A stretch of 64,000 nucleotides of DNA, taken from positions 62,001 through 126,000 of the forward strand of contig CANJLF010000004.1 in NCBI GenBank assembly GCA_947475295.1. Reading direction: 5' to 3'. The position numbers and the translations under genes are program-made. The stretch comes from Fidelibacterota bacterium (GTDB lineage: Bacteria > Pseudomonadota > Alphaproteobacteria > Rhodospirillales > Rhodospirillaceae). The notes beneath the pieces are model-generated. The model did not search any database. It worked only from the letters and a program-made list of their open reading frames with translations, and had not been told where the DNA came from. Positions 8,004 to 19,460 of the stretch are shown here, piece after piece (position 1 is the first letter of the stretch; each line of letters begins with the position of its first letter).

Positions 8004-8999
8004 ATGAAGGTCGCACGCCCTACAGGTAAAACCATCGCGGTGCCCGATACCGCGGCGGGCGCGCGCCTGGACAAATGGTTGTCGGACGCCGTGCCGACTG
8101 TCTCGCGCTCGCGCCTTAAACCCCTGATCGAGGACGGCGCCGTCACAATCGACGGTAAGCCCGCGCTTGATCCGGCCTATCGCTTGCGCGCCGCACAGAT
8201 TGTGCGCTTGACCATGCCCCCCACCATCGATGCGACGCCGGTAGCACAAGACATTGACCTCGATATCGTTTTTGAGGACGCGCATCTCATCGTGCTCAAT
8301 AAACCCGTGGGCCTCGTCGTTCATCCGGCTCCCGGCAATCTCGACAAGACACTGGTCAATGCTCTACTCGCCCATTGCGGCGATAGTCTGGCGGGCATCG
8401 GCGGTGTGCGCCGACCAGGCATCGTTCACCGCATCGACAAGGACACCAGCGGGTTACTGGTCGCGGCCAAAACCGATGCCGCCCATGCCGGACTGTCGGC
8501 GCAGTTCGCCGCCCATACCATCGAGCGCACATATGATGCGCTGGTCTGGGGCGTACCCAAACCATCCGCGGATCAGATCATCGGCGCCATCGGCCGCAGC
8601 CGGCACAACCGCAAAAAAATGGCGATTCTGCAACGCGGCGGCAAAGCGGCGGAAACCGGATACAGCACCGAGGCAAGCTTCGGCGAAATTGCTGCCCATG
8701 TGCGCTGCCGGCTGAAGACGGGACGCACACATCAAATCCGCGTGCATATGTCCAGCATCGGACATCCGCTGATCGGCGATTCCACTTATGGCAGCAACCG
8801 TCGCCGCTCCATGAAGGGCGTGCCGCCGGATGTGGCGGTGGCGTTGAAAGGCTTTTCGCGCCAAGCCCTGCACGCGACGACTCTAGGCTTTGAGCATCCG
8901 GTCACGGGCAAGAAATTGAAATTCGAAAGCCCGCCGCCGACGGACTTCACCGAATTGCTGGAGGCGCTCGAGAGCCTCGCCGACATGGAAATGGATTAA
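8004..8999 (+). CDS. RluA-family 23S rRNA/tRNA pseudouridine synthase
   Basis: The enzyme isomerises uridine to pseudouridine in RNA. An S4-like RNA-binding domain (RLDKWLSDAVPTVSRSRLKPLIEDGAVTI, broken across residues 20-50) precedes the catalytic domain. The catalytic Asp sits in RPGIVHRIDKDTSGLLV near residue 145. The C-terminal GRTHQIRVHM motif is also typical. Length and architecture fit the RluC/RluD branch, but which uridine it modifies cannot be decided. The ATG at 8004 is preferred over a TTG seven codons upstream. Confidence 0.92.
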   Translation: MKVARPTGKTIAVPDTAAGARLDKWLSDAVPTVSRSRLKPLIEDGAVTIDGKPALDPAYRLRAAQIVRLTMPPTIDATPVAQDIDLDIVFEDAHLIVLNKPVGLVVHPAPGNLDKTLVNALLAHCGDSLAGIGGVRRPGIVHRIDKDTSGLLVAAKTDAAHAGLSAQFAAHTIERTYDALVWGVPKPSADQIIGAIGRSRHNRKKMAILQRGGKAAETGYSTEASFGEIAAHVRCRLKTGRTHQIRVHMSSIGHPLIGDSTYGSNRRRSMKGVPPDVAVALKGFSRQALHATTLGFEHPVTGKKLKFESPPPTDFTELLEALESLADMEMD

Positions 9000-9002
9000 G
9001 CC

Positions 9003-9509
9003 TTAGCGCCTGGCGCCGGGTTCCGCGGTCGCATGATTATTCTTCTGCTCGGCGGCGGCCTTGCCACCTTCGGGCTCATAAACCGACTCAACATCCGGTC
9101 CCCACTTTTGCACTAACTCGCGCTGCTGCCCGCGCATGGCAGTAATGCGTTGGCTGGAGGTCATGGTCATGAAGGCGCTGACCGCGGCAGGCATCGTCGA
9201 ATAGATCGCCCAGCCGAACAGCGCCGCGCCGTAGAACATCATCCAGGCAAAAACATTGGTGATGATGCCGAGGGCTACGCTGACCGTGTGGCCTTGCGAC
9301 CATAGGTCGGCGAGATAGGGCGAAGTTCCGGCCAGGTTCATGGCGCCCACGGTCAAGCCGCCGTAGTAGCCCTTGCCGCGCTCCATGATGAAGGCAACGC
9401 CGGTCGGCACCAAGGCCACCGCCAGAACGATGACTGTTGGGATCATCATCAGCGCGATGGGAATGGCCAGCATCACATAAAGGAAAAGCGTGCTGCGTTT
9501 TTTCATCAC
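9003..9509 (-). CDS. Integral membrane protein paired with the pseudokinase
   Basis: This 168-aa protein has an N-terminal hydrophobic helix (residues 8-40) and two further hydrophobic stretches around 78-110. Its hydrophilic C-terminal tail ends in a charged, alanine-rich segment. Its ATG overlaps the stop of the kinase-like gene by 4 nt (ATGA), so translation is probably coupled and the two proteins may form one membrane complex. No family is recognised. Confidence 0.75.
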   Translation of the reverse strand: MMKKRSTLFLYVMLAIPIALMMIPTVIVLAVALVPTGVAFIMERGKGYYGGLTVGAMNLAGTSPYLADLWSQGHTVSVALGIITNVFAWMMFYGAALFGWAIYSTMPAAVSAFMTMTSSQRITAMRGQQRELVQKWGPDVESVYEPEGGKAAAEQKNNHATAEPGARR

Positions 9510-11668
9510 AGCACCTTGCCCAGCAGGACGACCAGGAAGGTGACAAACATGATGATGGTCGCAGCCGTCGCGCCGACTTGGCGGCCCATCTTGATGGCCG
9601 ATTCCTGGCGATCAATCTGGCCGTGCTCGAAGTCATAGACCATCTTTTCGGCGGTGGCGTATTCGGCCTTGGCCCACGCGAAGCCTTCAGCGTCCTTCTG
9701 ACGTTCCTCAGGATTGTCGAGATAGTTGTAGAGCTCGGCGAGGTTGCCCTTGCGCACCAGCTTGGGAATTTCCTTCTCCAAATCCTTGCGCTTGTTGCGG
9801 TTCTGATAGCTGTTGATGACCGGGCCCATGAGGCCGCCGACCCAACTCGCGAGACCAAAAAGTGCTTCGGGTCCCAAGCGCCACTGCACAATCGCCAGCA
9901 CGCTGAGCATGCCGATGGTGGCGCGGTCGGGCCTTGGATCATTCATGGAATCGATCTGCGTGCCGGTGCCTTTGGCGTAACGCGCGCGCAGGAAGGCGGC
10001 GACGTGACGGTCCACCGGCCACAGCTTGGTATTGGCGTTCTTAGCCATGGCGTCCAGCGCCGGCAGCACACCCTTCACTTCCATGACGTACTGACTTTCG
10101 ATCAGCGGACTCATGCAAGGCTGCCACTCGTTCAACTCGTAAACGCAACGCTCGACGCCGGCGCCCGAGTTGGGGTCCTTGAGATAGTTCTTGAGATCGC
10201 GGAACACCGTTTCGAATTGCTGATTTTCCGCCGCGGCTTTGCCTTGGGCGCCGATCCAGTGCCGCCACAGATCACGGTTGATGAAGTCCGAGAAAGGTTG
10301 AAGCTTTTGCTTGCGCAGCATGGCGATAGCCAAGGCTTGGCCGAAACCGTCGATGAAAACCCGGAAGTCCCGGTACCGGATCGGCGCCAGCGGATCCATC
10401 AGCATCAGCACACGCGCGATGATCACGTCTTCTGAATCGCTTTTACCATTGCCCATCATTGCCATGGCGCCGGTGCTTTTGATGGCCGTGGCAATACCGT
10501 CGGCAAGATCGTTGATTTCGTGGCCGCGCCGGATCCAAATTTCCAGCGTACCATCGGTGATGATGGAACTCGCTTTTTCCCAGTTCTGGTACATGGCGTA
10601 GGACAGAGGACGGATCGAATGGAATTCCTGGTCGGCGAAACGGATCGGGCGCTGCGCCTGTGACTCGGATTTTGCTTGAATTGGCGTGAGGCGCTTGCCG
10701 TTTAGCCATAGGTCGATGTTGGTCGCCGCCCAGCGTTGTTCTTTGTCGTCGGTCAATAGGCCGCGCAGACATTCGATTTGCGCCACGGGCATGCGCTCGT
10801 CGCCGACCAGCGCGGAGTAGGAGCCCATCTGAATTTTACGGCGGGTGATTTCCGCGTCAGGCACGCCCTGCAATGGATTGCGACCGATGGCGAGTATCAA
10901 CACCGTTGCGCCGAAGGCATACATATCGTCGGCGTAACTGCCACCGCCGCGCCCCGAAGGCATGGCCATCCCGGACTCGATGGTCTCCAACACGACAGGT
11001 TGGTCATGGGCCGGAACCGAAGTCACGCAGTCGCCGAGCACGATCTTGGTGCGCTGCTCGTCCATGTAATAGAGGTTGTCGGGGCGGATCGCGCGGTGGG
11101 CGACGCCCTTCAGACTCAACTCCACCAGCGCGTCGGCGATCGGTTTGATGATCGCGCGCGCGAACTGGTGATCGGGAACGCGCTTGAAGGTCGACGCCAA
11201 GGAGTCCATGACGCGGCCGCCCAGCGGCCGATGATAGATAACGATCACGCACTTGCGGTCCACCAGCGGCCATTCGGCCACGCCCCAGTCGACCATGTGC
11301 AGCACCGCCGGGATCTCGGTGCCCTTCAAGACGCGCATCACGCTGATGCGCGCCGGCATCTCCGGCTTTACGACCAGCGCGTAGAGCGGGCGGCCCTCCT
11401 GCTTTTTGTCGGCGACTTCGTAGGCCAGCGCGTTAGGCATATCGAGGGACGGAATCGGGCGGTCGCAATAGAGCGTGAAGCGATCGCGCACAACAATGAA
11501 ACTGCCGCCGCTGGACTGGCCGGGCGGCGGTGGCGGTGCTGGAGCGGTGGCGGCTTGCGGAACTGGCGCCGCTGCGGCCGCAGGAGCTGCGGCAGCCGGA
11601 GCAGGCGCGGGCGCCGCCGGGCGTGGAGGTGCCGGCGCCGGTCTGAGGTCCGTAGCCGCTTCGGCCAT
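9506..11668 (-). CDS. Membrane-anchored serine/threonine kinase-like protein, probable pseudokinase
   Basis: The 720-aa protein opens with about 50 Ala/Pro-rich residues. A kinase-like domain follows (about 55-350), then a long domain of unknown function (about 370-690), and finally one hydrophobic helix at the C-terminus. The catalytic loop at 191-198 reads HRAIRPDN where active kinases have HRDxKPxN, so the catalytic base is Ala. The DFG position reads GDC with its Asp retained (Asp213). DDMYAFG at 247-253 matches the DxWSxG helix F. A glycine-rich loop is not evident. The ATG at 11668 follows an AAGGA. The in-frame start 27 codons upstream lacks support. The gene is coupled to the small membrane protein downstream. 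Confidence 0.8.
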   Translation of the reverse strand: MAEAATDLRPAPAPPRPAAPAPAPAAAAPAAAAAPVPQAATAPAPPPPPGQSSGGSFIVVRDRFTLYCDRPIPSLDMPNALAYEVADKKQEGRPLYALVVKPEMPARISVMRVLKGTEIPAVLHMVDWGVAEWPLVDRKCVIVIYHRPLGGRVMDSLASTFKRVPDHQFARAIIKPIADALVELSLKGVAHRAIRPDNLYYMDEQRTKIVLGDCVTSVPAHDQPVVLETIESGMAMPSGRGGGSYADDMYAFGATVLILAIGRNPLQGVPDAEITRRKIQMGSYSALVGDERMPVAQIECLRGLLTDDKEQRWAATNIDLWLNGKRLTPIQAKSESQAQRPIRFADQEFHSIRPLSYAMYQNWEKASSIITDGTLEIWIRRGHEINDLADGIATAIKSTGAMAMMGNGKSDSEDVIIARVLMLMDPLAPIRYRDFRVFIDGFGQALAIAMLRKQKLQPFSDFINRDLWRHWIGAQGKAAAENQQFETVFRDLKNYLKDPNSGAGVERCVYELNEWQPCMSPLIESQYVMEVKGVLPALDAMAKNANTKLWPVDRHVAAFLRARYAKGTGTQIDSMNDPRPDRATIGMLSVLAIVQWRLGPEALFGLASWVGGLMGPVINSYQNRNKRKDLEKEIPKLVRKGNLAELYNYLDNPEERQKDAEGFAWAKAEYATAEKMVYDFEHGQIDRQESAIKMGRQVGATAATIIMFVTFLVVLLGKVL

Positions 11669-11850
11669 GGCGCAACAGTCCTTAAAGAGTTCTAGACAGG
11701 CTTCTGCCGGTCCAGCGGGCATTGTACGGGACATGAAAGCCCGGCACAACGCTGTAAAATCAGCCGAATTGCCCGGTTTTGGGCCTTTCGGCGGGCTAAA
11801 AGGTTAACAATCCCCGCCCCATAGCGCCCGCGAGCGCCCTGATCGCCGCC

Positions 11851-14309
<2,459 letters not shown>

Positions 14310-14434
14310 TAAATTGCTCGGATTTGGGGAGAACAGCCGGTTTTTTGCAAACGGGCGGTTATACGCTCCTGGCCGCCCAGCAACAAGTGTCCGCGCGCTC
14401 ATAAATCTTGGTTAATCAAGGTGTTTGGGATGCT

Positions 14435-14752
14435 TTAGCTGCGCGTCTTGCGGGTGGGTATGCGAAAGCGTTTCGATTCATAGAGGTCCCGCGCCCGTTT
14501 CATGTCGCGCTGGGCCAATCCTAAGACGAGTAACAGGCCGGCAACGGCGATGCCCAGGACGGGTGCGGCGTCTTTCACAATGCTGACGACGAGGGCTACA
14601 AACCCCGCCTCCGCCGAGAAATCGTAATTGGTCTGCACCAGGCCAACGACGACAATACCCGCGACAATGCCCAGCCGCGTGCGAGCGGCGGCGTGGACTT
14701 TGGCAAGTTCCGCTAGGAATTCCTCTTCAGCACGGCGTGGGTCGGGAAGCAT
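14435..14752 (-). CDS. Small membrane protein, 105 aa
   Basis: Two transmembrane helices are predicted (about 28-45 and 62-83), with a charged N-terminal helix and a basic C-terminus (KRFRIPTRKTRS). It lies between serA and hisZ on the same strand and probably belongs to that transcription unit. No family is recognised. Confidence 0.65.
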   Translation of the reverse strand: MLPDPRRAEEEFLAELAKVHAAARTRLGIVAGIVVVGLVQTNYDFSAEAGFVALVVSIVKDAAPVLGIAVAGLLLVLGLAQRDMKRARDLYESKRFRIPTRKTRS

Positions 14753-14802
14753 GCCCCCGAGTTTAACGCGAACCGCGGCGATCTTCCACTCCGTCGGCCG
14801 GT

Positions 14803-16386
14803 TTAGAACGCGAGACTTTGGGCCAGTTTGACGTGCGGCAAGGCTTTGACCTTGGCCAGCAATGCGTCGTTCACGGCTTGGTCCAGCTGCAAAAGCGCGA
14901 TGGCGTCGCCGCCGCTTTTGGCGCGGCCCAGGTGGAAGGAAGCAATGTTCACCCCCGCCTGCCCCAAGGTCGTTCCGAGCGCGCCGATAAAGCCCGGCTT
15001 GTCGGTGTTGGTGACATAGAGCATATGCGGGCCGACCTCGGCCTCGATATGGATGGAATCGATGTCCACCAAACGCGGCGCGCTGCCGCCGAAAAGCGTG
15101 CCCGAGACACTGGCGGTGCCGCGGTCGGTGACGACCGTGAGCGTCACCAGCGTCTGATAGAAATCATTGTCGTCGCGTTTGATCTCGGTGATCTTAATGT
15201 CGCGCTCGCGGGCGATGGCCGGCGCGTTGACCATGTTGACGCTTTCCATGAGCGGGCTCAGCAGGCCCTTGATCAGAATCGACGTCAGCGGACGCGTGTT
15301 GAGCGCCGCCACATGGCCGGAATATTCCACCGTCACGGCTTTCAGGCCCGACTGCACCAGTTGGCCGGCGAAGCTGCCGAGTTCTTCGGCCAATCGCATA
15401 TAAGGCTTCAGCTTGGGCGCGTCTTCGGCCGAGACCGACGCCATATTGAGGGCATTGGTGACCGCGCCCGACAGCAGATAGTCGGAAATCTGCTCGGCGA
15501 TCTGAAGGGCCACGTTTTCCTGGGCTTCGTTGGTGGAGGCTCCCAAGTGCGGCGTGCAAACCACCTTCTCCATACCAAACAGCGCATTGTTTTTAGCCGG
15601 CTCTTCCTCGAACACATCGAGCGCGGCGCCCGCTACGTGGCCGCTTTCAATGGCCGCCTTCAGATCGGCTTCCACCACCAGACCGCCGCGCGCGCAGTTG
15701 ACGATGCGAACGCCCTTTTTCATTTTGGCGAAGGATTTGGCGCTGATGATGCCGCGGGTGTTGTCGGTTAACGGCGTATGCAAGGTGATGAAGTCGGAGC
15801 GTGTGAAGATCGCGTCCAAGTCGGCCTTCTCGACCCCGAGATCGCGCGCGCGCTCCTCGGAGAGGTAGGGATCGTAAGCCAAAACCTTCATCTTCAGGCC
15901 GAGCGCGCGATCGGCAACAATCGAGCCGATGTTGCCGCAGCCGATGACGCCCAGCGTCTTGCCGTAGAGCTCGACCCCCATGAACTTGGACTTTTCCCAC
16001 TTGCCGGCGTGTGTGGAGGCGTTGGCGGTGGGAATGTCGCGGGCCAGCGCCATCATCATCGAAATAGCGTGTTCGGCGGTGGTTATGGCATTGCCGAAAG
16101 GCGTATTCATGACCACGACGCCGCGCGCAGTGGCGGCTTCGACGTCGACGTTATCGACGCCGATGCCTGCGCGCCCCACCACTTTCAAATTCGGCGCGGC
16201 GGCCAGAACGGCGGCATTGACCTTAGTGTTGGAGCGGATCGCCAGGCCGTCATAGTCCTTGATGATCGCCAGCAGTTCCTCGGGCTTGAGGCTGGTTTTT
16301 ACATCGACATCGACGCCGCGATTTTTGAAAATTTCAACGGCCGCGGCGCTCAGTTTGTCGCTGATCAGGACTTTAGGTTTTGACAC
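14803..16386 (-). CDS. serA: D-3-phosphoglycerate dehydrogenase
   Basis: The enzyme catalyses the first step of serine synthesis, NAD-dependent oxidation of 3-phosphoglycerate. The 527-aa length indicates the long form: substrate- and nucleotide-binding domains (GCGNIG in the Rossmann fold), an intervening domain and a C-terminal ACT domain for serine feedback (HMLYVTNTDKPGFIGALG region). Catalytic CARGGLV and the C-terminal His motif TPHLGAST are visible. The start is a GTG. serC lies upstream in the same orientation with rarD between them, so both serine-pathway enzymes are probably co-expressed. Confidence 0.96.
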   Translation of the reverse strand: MSKPKVLISDKLSAAAVEIFKNRGVDVDVKTSLKPEELLAIIKDYDGLAIRSNTKVNAAVLAAAPNLKVVGRAGIGVDNVDVEAATARGVVVMNTPFGNAITTAEHAISMMMALARDIPTANASTHAGKWEKSKFMGVELYGKTLGVIGCGNIGSIVADRALGLKMKVLAYDPYLSEERARDLGVEKADLDAIFTRSDFITLHTPLTDNTRGIISAKSFAKMKKGVRIVNCARGGLVVEADLKAAIESGHVAGAALDVFEEEPAKNNALFGMEKVVCTPHLGASTNEAQENVALQIAEQISDYLLSGAVTNALNMASVSAEDAPKLKPYMRLAEELGSFAGQLVQSGLKAVTVEYSGHVAALNTRPLTSILIKGLLSPLMESVNMVNAPAIARERDIKITEIKRDDNDFYQTLVTLTVVTDRGTASVSGTLFGGSAPRLVDIDSIHIEAEVGPHMLYVTNTDKPGFIGALGTTLGQAGVNIASFHLGRAKSGGDAIALLQLDQAVNDALLAKVKALPHVKLAQSLAF

Positions 16387-16437
16387 GTGCAGACCCCTTC
16401 TGTTGGCGGCCTTTTCTATATAGCCGCCGCATCTATT

Positions 16438-17334
16438 TCAAGCTGTTCTAGCCCTAGAAAACCGTCCCTCAAGACCCACAATCACCAGGGCCGTCCAGAT
16501 ACAGCCGAAGGAAATCAGATCCACGTTCGTAAAGGCTTCGTGGAAACCAAATACCGCCATCAGCAAGGTGATAGAGGGCGCTAAGTATTGCAGAAAACCC
16601 AGGGTGGTCATGCTCACGCGCCGCGCTCCGGCGGCAAACAATGCCAGCGGGAGGGCCGTTGTCGGCCCTGCCCCAAGCAGCAACATATCCTTGGTAACAC
16701 TGTCGGTGGAAAATGCCCCGACGCCCTCGACCTGCCACCACACAACCAAGCCGAGCGCGAAGGGAAAAAGCAGCGCGGTTTCAACCGTAAGACCGTCCAT
16801 CGCCGCGACTGGTGCGCGCTTGCGGAGGTAGCCATAGAGGCCAAAGCTGATCGCTAGCACCAGCGCGATCCAGGGAACACGGCCCAGTTCCCAAAGCTGC
16901 AGCACTAGCCCCAAACTGGCGACCGCGATGCCCGTCACCTTCACAGGTGACAGCACCTCGCGGAAAAACAGCAAGCCCAAGGCAAAAGATACCAGCGGCG
17001 TGATGTAATAGCCGAGGCTGGCCTCCACCAACTGATGGGTTTCGACGCAGTAGATGTACAGCGTCCAATTGGCGCTGATGAACAAACTGGTCATTGCAAG
17101 CGTGCCAAGCGTACGCGGCGTACGCATCACGGCCAGTGTTCGTGCGAGGTTTCCGCCCGCTACGGTCACGATGGCCGCGAAAACCCCGCACCACAGAACG
17201 CGATGGATCGTGAGCTGAAACGACGGCACGTCGCCCAGCAGCCGCCAGTAAAGCGGCATGAGTCCCCAAATCGTATAGGCTAGAGCGGCGTAGGCTGTGC
17301 CGGCGCGGACTTCTTCTTGGGGCGTTTGGCTCAC
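16438..17334 (-). CDS. rarD: EamA/RarD-type membrane transporter
   Basis: This roughly 298-aa inner-membrane protein has ten predicted hydrophobic helices. It matches the RarD branch of the drug/metabolite transporter superfamily: [14 protein letters not shown] at the N-terminus, [23 protein letters not shown] split over helices 3-4, and [16 protein letters not shown] near the end. The GTG start at 17334 overlaps the serC stop by 4 nt (GTGA), which indicates translational coupling. The longer reading from 17421 would overlap serC extensively. The substrate is unknown. Its position between serC and serA could indicate amino-acid export, but this is only inference. Confidence 0.86.
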   Translation of the reverse strand: MSQTPQEEVRAGTAYAALAYTIWGLMPLYWRLLGDVPSFQLTIHRVLWCGVFAAIVTVAGGNLARTLAVMRTPRTLGTLAMTSLFISANWTLYIYCVETHQLVEASLGYYITPLVSFALGLLFFREVLSPVKVTGIAVASLGLVLQLWELGRVPWIALVLAISFGLYGYLRKRAPVAAMDGLTVETALLFPFALGLVVWWQVEGVGAFSTDSVTKDMLLLGAGPTTALPLALFAAGARRVSMTTLGFLQYLAPSITLLMAVFGFHEAFTNVDLISFGCIWTALVIVGLEGRFSRARTA

Positions 17335-18458
17335 GCTGCGGTTTGCGCCTCGGCATAGGCCCAGGAGAGCCAGGGCATCAGCTTTTCCAGATCGGACGTA
17401 TCCACCGTCGCCCCGCCCCAAATACGCAGGCCCGGAGGCGCATCGCGGTAGGCGCCGATATCGAGCGCGACCCCTTCGGCTTCCAGCAGCGCCGCCATCT
17501 TCTTGCCGGTCTCGCCGGGAATGGAAAGACAGATCGACGTGCAGGAGCGGATGTCCGGCGTCTCGGCCAGGAATTTGATCCAGTTATGCGTGGCGACGAA
17601 GTCCGAGATGACTTTGAGGTTGGCTTCGGAGCGCGCGATCAGCGCCTTCAATCCACCGATGCTCTCGGCCCAGACCAAACCATCGACCGCGTCTTCCACG
17701 CAGAGCATGGAAACGGTGTTGATGGTGTCGCCTTCAAAGATGCCTTCGCTAAGCTTGCCCTTGGACGTAAGGCGGAAAATCTTCGGCATGGGCCAAGGCG
17801 GCGTGTAGCTTTCCAGGCGCTCGACGGCGCGCGGCGAAATAATCAGCATGCCGTGCTGGGCTTCGCCGCCCAGCACCTTCTGCCAGGAGTAGGTGACGAC
17901 ATCGAGCTTGTCCCAGGGCATCTCCATGGCGAAGACCGCCGAAGTGGCGTCGCAGATGGTCAGGCCCTTGCGGTCCTTCGGTATCCAGTTGCCGTTGGGC
18001 ACGCGCACGCCCGAGGTGGTGCCGTTCCAGGTGAAGACCACGTCGTGATCGAAATTCACTTGGGTGAGATCGGGCAGCTTGCCGTAGTCGGATTTCAGAA
18101 CGCGGGCGTCCTTGAGTTTGAGTTGCTTCACCACGTCGGTAACCCAGCCTTCGCCGAAGCTCTCCCAGGCCAGCATGTCCACGGGGCGGCCGCCCAGGGT
18201 ATGCCAGAGCATCATTTCAACGGCGCCGGTATCGGACGCTGGAACGATGGCGATCTTGTAGTCGGCCGGCACGCCGAGAATGGCGCGGGTCTTGTCGATC
18301 ACCTGCTTAATGCGCGCCTTGGCGGGCTTCGCGCGATGGGAGCGACCGACGAGCGCGCCTTTAAGGGCGTCGAGCGTCCAGCCAGGACGCTTGGCGCAGG
18401 GACCTGACGAAAACTGGTTGCGCGCCGGTTTAACCGACGGCTTTTGATTGGCGGACAT
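17331..18458 (-). CDS. serC: Phosphoserine aminotransferase
   Basis: The enzyme is PLP-dependent and converts 3-phosphohydroxypyruvate and glutamate to phosphoserine. It is 375 aa. The PLP-lysine region is [17 protein letters not shown], and the N-terminal [12 protein letters not shown] is typical of the alphaproteobacterial/archaeal-like subgroup. The ATG at 18458 is annotated. A TTG two codons upstream is equally well placed after AAGGA. The 130-bp leader contains a GC-rich hairpin (18494-18513). The gene heads the serC-rarD-serA unit. Confidence 0.95.
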   Translation of the reverse strand: MSANQKPSVKPARNQFSSGPCAKRPGWTLDALKGALVGRSHRAKPAKARIKQVIDKTRAILGVPADYKIAIVPASDTGAVEMMLWHTLGGRPVDMLAWESFGEGWVTDVVKQLKLKDARVLKSDYGKLPDLTQVNFDHDVVFTWNGTTSGVRVPNGNWIPKDRKGLTICDATSAVFAMEMPWDKLDVVTYSWQKVLGGEAQHGMLIISPRAVERLESYTPPWPMPKIFRLTSKGKLSEGIFEGDTINTVSMLCVEDAVDGLVWAESIGGLKALIARSEANLKVISDFVATHNWIKFLAETPDIRSCTSICLSIPGETGKKMAALLEAEGVALDIGAYRDAPPGLRIWGGATVDTSDLEKLMPWLSWAYAEAQTAA

Positions 18459-18493
18459 TGGCAATGAAATCCTTCGCGGGGGGCCGGAAATGA

Positions 18494-18513
18494 CCTTCGG
18501 ACTCGGCCGAAGG
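18494..18513 (-). promoter_or_regulatory. Hairpin in the serC leader
   Basis: CCTTCGG and CCGAAGG form a perfect 7-bp stem with a 6-nt loop, about 36 nt upstream of the serC start. A structured 'serC RNA motif' is known upstream of serC in some alphaproteobacteria. Membership cannot be confirmed by eye, because only this one stem is clear. Confidence 0.35.
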
Positions 18514-18596
18514 GGGCGGAGTTTAGGAACCGAGGCCTATGGCGTCAATTGCGGTATGGGCATAGCTGATACCCGCAGAATTCCGCGATTTTCGAC

Positions 18597-19406
18597 CTAT
18601 TTCCGCGGCACGAAAGGCCCGACGGTATGGCCGTGGTTGAGGGGACCATGGCCCTTCCCCAACCCTGGCGCCGTTAGAATCGCTTCACGAACGTAGGCGC
18701 GCGCGCGGGCGACCGCATCGGCCAGCGGCATTTTGTCGGCAAGGCCCGCGGCAATCGCCGAGGCCAGCGTGCAGCCGGTACCATGGGTGGCCTTCGTCTC
18801 GATGCGCGAGTCTTCAAAGCGCACAACGTCATTTGTGGTGATGAGGAGGTCGACAAGACGCGGACCTTCAAGATGGCCGCCTTTCAACAGAACGGCTTGC
18901 GCGCCGAGGACACGCAACGCCGGAACCGCCGCTTCCATCTCCGCGATCGTCTTGATGGAGCGGCCTGTCAGCACTTCGGCTTCGGGTAGATTGGGCGTGA
19001 TGATGGCCGCGCCGCGCACAAGCTGAGCCACCAGCGCCGCGGTGGCATCCGCCGCGAGCAAGGCATGGCCGCCTTTGGCGACCATCACCGGGTCGACCAC
19101 GCGCGGTATGCTCGGGCCATATTTGCGCAAAGTGGCGCCGATGGTCTCTATGATGCCGGTGGTGGCCAGCATGCCGGTCTTGATGACGTCGGCGCCGATG
19201 TCTTCAAGGACGGCGACGATCTGGCCGGCGACCACCTCGCGCGGAACACCGTGTACGCCGCGCACACCTTGGGTGTTCTGGATGGTGACAGCGGTGACGG
19301 CGGTCATGGCATAACCGCCCAGCGCCGTGACGGTTTTGATGTCCGCTTGAATGCCCGCGCCGCCGCCGGAGTCAGATCCTGCAATGATAAGAACGCGGCC
19401 GATCAT
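18597..19406 (-). CDS. thiD: Hydroxymethylpyrimidine/phosphomethylpyrimidine kinase
   Basis: This ribokinase-fold enzyme of thiamine synthesis makes HMP-PP, which is joined to the thiazole by ThiE (also in this window, at 40427). It is 269 aa. Motifs seen are IIAGSDSGGGAGIQAD at the N-terminus, the DPVMVAKGGHALL segment, and the anion-hole KATHGTGCTLASAIA near residue 210. The ATG at 19406 is chosen over a TTG three codons upstream. No TPP riboswitch was recognised in the 54-bp gap to glmM. Confidence 0.95.
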   Translation of the reverse strand: MIGRVLIIAGSDSGGGAGIQADIKTVTALGGYAMTAVTAVTIQNTQGVRGVHGVPREVVAGQIVAVLEDIGADVIKTGMLATTGIIETIGATLRKYGPSIPRVVDPVMVAKGGHALLAADATAALVAQLVRGAAIITPNLPEAEVLTGRSIKTIAEMEAAVPALRVLGAQAVLLKGGHLEGPRLVDLLITTNDVVRFEDSRIETKATHGTGCTLASAIAAGLADKMPLADAVARARAYVREAILTAPGLGKGHGPLNHGHTVGPFVPRK

Positions 19407-19438
19407 TTTGTCCAAGCCTCGACGTATCCTGTAAGCCC

Positions 19439-19455
19439 CTCCCCTTCGAGGGGAG
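19439..19455. repeat. Short GC-rich palindrome between glmM and thiD
   Basis: CTCCCCT and AGGGGAG pair as a 7-bp stem around TCG, directly downstream of the glmM stop. No T-run follows on the minus strand, so it is a weak terminator at best. It may instead stabilise the 3' end of the glmM message or be a REP-like element. Confidence 0.5.
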
Positions 19456-19460
19456 ATTAT

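Noticed and set aside
18407-19460. TPP riboswitch for thiD
   Set aside because: Only 54 bp separate thiD from glmM and no TPP aptamer pattern (such as CTGAGA) is present.
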